Assembly: GCA_041655765.1 (NCBI GenBank)
Contig: JBBAEU010000006.1
Location: 57,746-121,745, forward strand
Reading direction: 5' to 3'
Length of the DNA: 64,000 nt
Origin: Brumimicrobium sp041655765
Lineage (GTDB): Bacteria; Bacteroidota; Bacteroidia; Flavobacteriales_D; Crocinitomicaceae
The notes below the pieces were generated by a model. The model saw only the letters and a list, made by a program, of their open reading frames with translations. It did not search any database and was not told the origin of the DNA. Within the stretch, counting starts at the first letter, position 1. Every line of letters begins with the position of its first letter. Position numbers and translations under genes: made by a program. Shown here piece after piece: positions 61,968-64,000 of the stretch.

Positions 61968-62615
61968 TTAATAAAACAATTCATAATAAGTTATTCCATC
62001 TTTATTTACAAAGACAGTATCATATCTTATAATGGTACCCGATGGCTTCTTTATTTTTATCATTACGATGTGATTTCCCATTTCTTTTTTATCTGGATTA
62101 TTAGTACTAAAATCAACACAACCAATGCGGGGAGTGGCAAATGACCATCCTGGCAGAAAATCATCGCCATACTCGTATTTCATTTTAAACCACATAGTGT
62201 CATTCTGACTTTCACAATTCACATTTTTAATGTGTCCCATTAACTTCCCATACGGCACGGCATAAAAATCTGCTTTCATGTTTTTTCCTTGCTGGACGGG
62301 TAGATAATATCCGGGTTGGATTGCACCATTTTGATACCATCCTATATCGTAATAATTTCCTGTTGATACCCCGATATTTGCAGCAGATTTTTTAAACTCT
62401 AAAAGAAAATCTCCATTTGCGTCAGATGTTGTTTGTTCTACCGTTTTGTATCCTCCCGGTAGTTCTAAAGTTGTTTTACTTGCTGAAATGGTTGCTCCTC
62501 CTATCCCTTCTCCTGTTATGGGATTCATTACACGACCCTTTAAGGTGGTTTTTCTGTTGCAAGACATAAAAGTAACACCTAATACTATAATAAAAAATAT
62601 ACTTAGCTTTTTCAT
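61968..62615 (-). CDS. Locus B lipoprotein 1 (carboxypeptidase-regulatory-like, variable C-terminus)
   Basis: A 215-residue lipoprotein with lipobox FMSC (Cys19). The N-terminal domain is of the locus B type: KGRVMNPITGEGIGGATI, SDANGDFLLEF, and the linker VQQGKNMKADFYAVPYGK. The C-terminal part, from NCESQND through GWSFATPRIGCVDFSTN to YELFY, differs from all other copies in the window. The residues after the lipid Cys (NRKTT) are basic, so a periplasm-facing location is likely. The ATG overlaps the stop of the upstream T9SS gene by ATGA, as in locus A. Function unknown. Confidence 0.85.
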   Translation of the reverse strand: MKKLSIFFIIVLGVTFMSCNRKTTLKGRVMNPITGEGIGGATISASKTTLELPGGYKTVEQTTSDANGDFLLEFKKSAANIGVSTGNYYDIGWYQNGAIQPGYYLPVQQGKNMKADFYAVPYGKLMGHIKNVNCESQNDTMWFKMKYEYGDDFLPGWSFATPRIGCVDFSTNNPDKKEMGNHIVMIKIKKPSGTIIRYDTVFVNKDGITYYELFY

Positions 62616-63406
62616 TTGACTAATAATTTTTTGTTAAACATTTTTCCGTTTGAGCTAATTCTGATGATGTAAACACCTGCGTTTAAATTACCAATATCAA
62701 CTGTAATTAAGGATTGGTTGGATTTGTTTTCTAACACTTCATTGCCTTGCAAATTATAAAAGGTAATATTCTCCGGAATACTCCCGTCATTGCTTTTTAT
62801 GGTTACTGTGTTGTCCGCAGGATTAGGATAGATAATAAAATCTTGTATTGTAATTTTTTCTTTTTCTAGAATATTGTCTTTATCAAAAGAAACGTTTTCA
62901 ATATTTTGATGAGCCTCGTTGTTTTTTCCGTCATCAGCCACCATTTTAGTGTTCCCACATTTATCGTAAGCGGGTTTTATATGTACAATCGAGCCTGCTT
63001 TAAAATGTACACCCGGTTTTAAGATGATGGCATCTCCTGCATGCAATGCTAGTTTGCCGTTGGGTTCAACAATATATGCTCCTTTATCCGTGGTGGGTGT
63101 TACGTCTTCTCCCACAGTAATACGGTGTTTGGCACGTCTAAATGAATAATAACGATAATCTGAACGGGCTTGAGCCCCGAGTCGCATGTTTTGCAGGTCT
63201 AAATACCAAGGTTCTACTTCGTTTAATACAAATTGCTTTAAAGAATCTACATATTCAAATGGTGCTTCATTCATTCGAATATGAGGTTGAATTTCAGGTC
63301 CGCAAAAAACCGCTTCAAAGGGCGTCACTTCAAAGTGATCGTTTGGACGCCCAAGGTTGGGATAGCCGAGGTAAGATTCCAATATTTTACTTCTAATAGA
63401 ATACAT
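62612..63406 (-). CDS. 5'-truncated T9SS-sorted protein of locus B
   Basis: From the last ATG before the conserved part (63406) the product has 264 residues and no signal peptide. The open frame extends to 63556, but that part is a shadow of the overlapping lipoprotein. The body reads NEVEPWYLDLQN, IVEPNGKLALHAG, the motif DAIILKPGVHFKAGS, and ends with a type A T9SS sorting domain (IYPNPADNTVTIKSND, AGVYIIRIS). It aligns with the truncated gene at 15158 from NEVEP onward. Here about 60 extra residues (FEVTPFEAVFCGPEI) precede it. It overlaps the upstream lipoprotein stop by 14 bp and the downstream start by 4 bp. Without a signal peptide it is unlikely to be secreted. Confidence 0.75.
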   Translation of the reverse strand: MYSIRSKILESYLGYPNLGRPNDHFEVTPFEAVFCGPEIQPHIRMNEAPFEYVDSLKQFVLNEVEPWYLDLQNMRLGAQARSDYRYYSFRRAKHRITVGEDVTPTTDKGAYIVEPNGKLALHAGDAIILKPGVHFKAGSIVHIKPAYDKCGNTKMVADDGKNNEAHQNIENVSFDKDNILEKEKITIQDFIIYPNPADNTVTIKSNDGSIPENITFYNLQGNEVLENKSNQSLITVDIGNLNAGVYIIRISSNGKMFNKKLLVK

Positions 63407-64000
63407 TAAGGGCAGTTGTTTGATTAGGAAGTACAAAAACGGTATCATAAAAAGTTTGTGAAACTCCTGAACGGGGCACCGTCCAATGATAGTACCTTTC
63501 GCCCATTTGAGTGAATAAAACATTACTGTTATCCCAACATCCCGTAATAGGATCAATAAGGATGCTGCCTATTTGGTTATTAGCATCTTGATTCCCTGAC
63601 AAAGCCAATACAGTTGAACCATCAAAAAATACATCCAAGGAATCTGTAGGACCTTCACAATTTATATTTTTTATATTTATTTGCAACTTCCCATACGGTA
63701 CGGCATAAAAATCTGCTTTCATGTTTTTGCCTTGCTGGACGGGTAGATCACTTGGTAATTGAGCCCCATCTTCATACCATCCTATCTTATAATAAGCCCC
63801 ATGCATATTTCCTACCCTTAAAATTTCAGCACTTGCTGATTTTACATCTACCTTAAAGTTCCCATTTGCATCCGTAAATACCGTTTCAACTCGCTTGTAA
63901 CCACCGTAATACTCAAAGGGAGAGCCTGGTTTTAAAAGCCATAGTTCAACACCTTCAATTCCTTCTTGGGTTATAGGATTTAAGACCTTTCCTTCAATAT
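63393..64000 (-). CDS. Locus B lipoprotein 2, 5' end beyond the window
   Basis: The frame is open from 63393 to the window edge and continues beyond it. The visible part begins within the N-terminal domain (EGKVLNPITQEGIEGV, FTDANGNFKVDVKS) and the locus B linker VQQGKNMKADFYAVPYGK. The C-terminal domain from FFDGSTVLALSGNQDANN to ALNVFY matches locus A lipoprotein 3 closely (about three-quarters identical by eye), whereas the N-terminal halves do not. An internal ATG at 63806 is not the start. The signal peptide should lie just outside the window. Function unknown. Confidence 0.82.
   Translation of the reverse strand, partial: IEGKVLNPITQEGIEGVELWLLKPGSPFEYYGGYKRVETVFTDANGNFKVDVKSASAEILRVGNMHGAYYKIGWYEDGAQLPSDLPVQQGKNMKADFYAVPYGKLQINIKNINCEGPTDSLDVFFDGSTVLALSGNQDANNQIGSILIDPITGCWDNSNVLFTQMGERYYHWTVPRSGVSQTFYDTVFVLPNQTTALNVFY

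Noticed and set aside
62612..63556. Longer start for the locus B T9SS gene at 63556
   Set aside because: The extra residues overlap the lipoprotein at 63393 in another frame and have no homology to other copies; the conserved part begins after 63406.
1..64000. tRNA, rRNA and riboswitch genes
   Set aside because: I looked for T-loop and rRNA-like sequences and typical riboswitch leaders by eye and found none; a covariance-model scan would be needed to exclude small RNAs.

Overview
The window is a low-GC, densely coded stretch of a Bacteroidetes chromosome, most likely from the order Flavobacteriales. I cannot name a genus. Supporting signs are: secreted proteins with type IX secretion (T9SS) C-terminal sorting domains (types A and B); a PorE-like OmpA protein; DUF4270 next to glmS; a short RpoD without region 1.1; a cysteate/serine acyltransferase of the alpha-oxoamine synthase family; an S46 dipeptidyl-peptidase; and -7 elements of the Bacteroidetes TAnnTTTG type. 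I saw no rRNA, tRNA, CRISPR array, phage or transposase.

Layout. 0-5.4 kb: DUF4270 lipoprotein, glmS, an atypical SDR and a beta-helix lipoprotein. 5.4-13.1 kb: an accessory block with an AraC regulator, a CopZ-like HMA protein and an unusual heavy-metal P-type ATPase, then a frameshifted SDR, a YgiD-like dioxygenase, a second AraC regulator and a dihaem cytochrome c. 13.3-15.1 kb: ribosomal protein L31 type B, then a cupin / truncated haemoglobin / haemerythrin run that looks like an O2/NO-handling group. 15.1-19.9 kb: locus A, a scarred array of modular lipoproteins and T9SS-sorted fragments. 20-34.4 kb: mostly housekeeping genes (FAD oxidase, PorE-like and TPR proteins, thiolase, acyltransferase, murB, menaquinone genes, rplS, dnaX, rpoD). 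34.7-47.7 kb: a 1239-residue PKD/T9SS type B protein, SPFH protein, dapD, cmk, lytic transglycosylase, NUDIX, nitroreductase and VWA protein. 48-60.3 kb: surface polysaccharide genes (Wzy-like ligase, Wzz, flippase, wecB, deacetylase, GSCFA protein) with a DPP11-like peptidase, rsmE and holA. 60.3-64 kb: a T9SS-sorted esterase, then locus B, which belongs to the same cassette family as locus A and runs off the window end.

The most interesting material is loci A and B. Both contain short lipoproteins with a carboxypeptidase-regulatory-like N-terminal domain and a variable C-terminal domain. Both also contain T9SS-sorted fragments sharing a motif containing DAIILKPG. In each locus a T9SS-sorted gene overlaps the start of the next lipoprotein by ATGA, and a 5'-truncated T9SS gene opens from the tail of a lipoprotein gene. 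Variable C-termini are shared between loci while the N-terminal types are locus-specific. Locus A is bracketed by a 142-bp direct repeat (one mismatch) made of the 3' ends of the two genes that would otherwise be convergent neighbours. This looks like a recombining cassette system, possibly of effector and immunity type, but the function is inference. A second strong signal is dnaX: the gamma and tau frames are split at a run of ten A followed directly by a small stem-loop, which fits programmed -1 frameshifting or transcriptional slippage.
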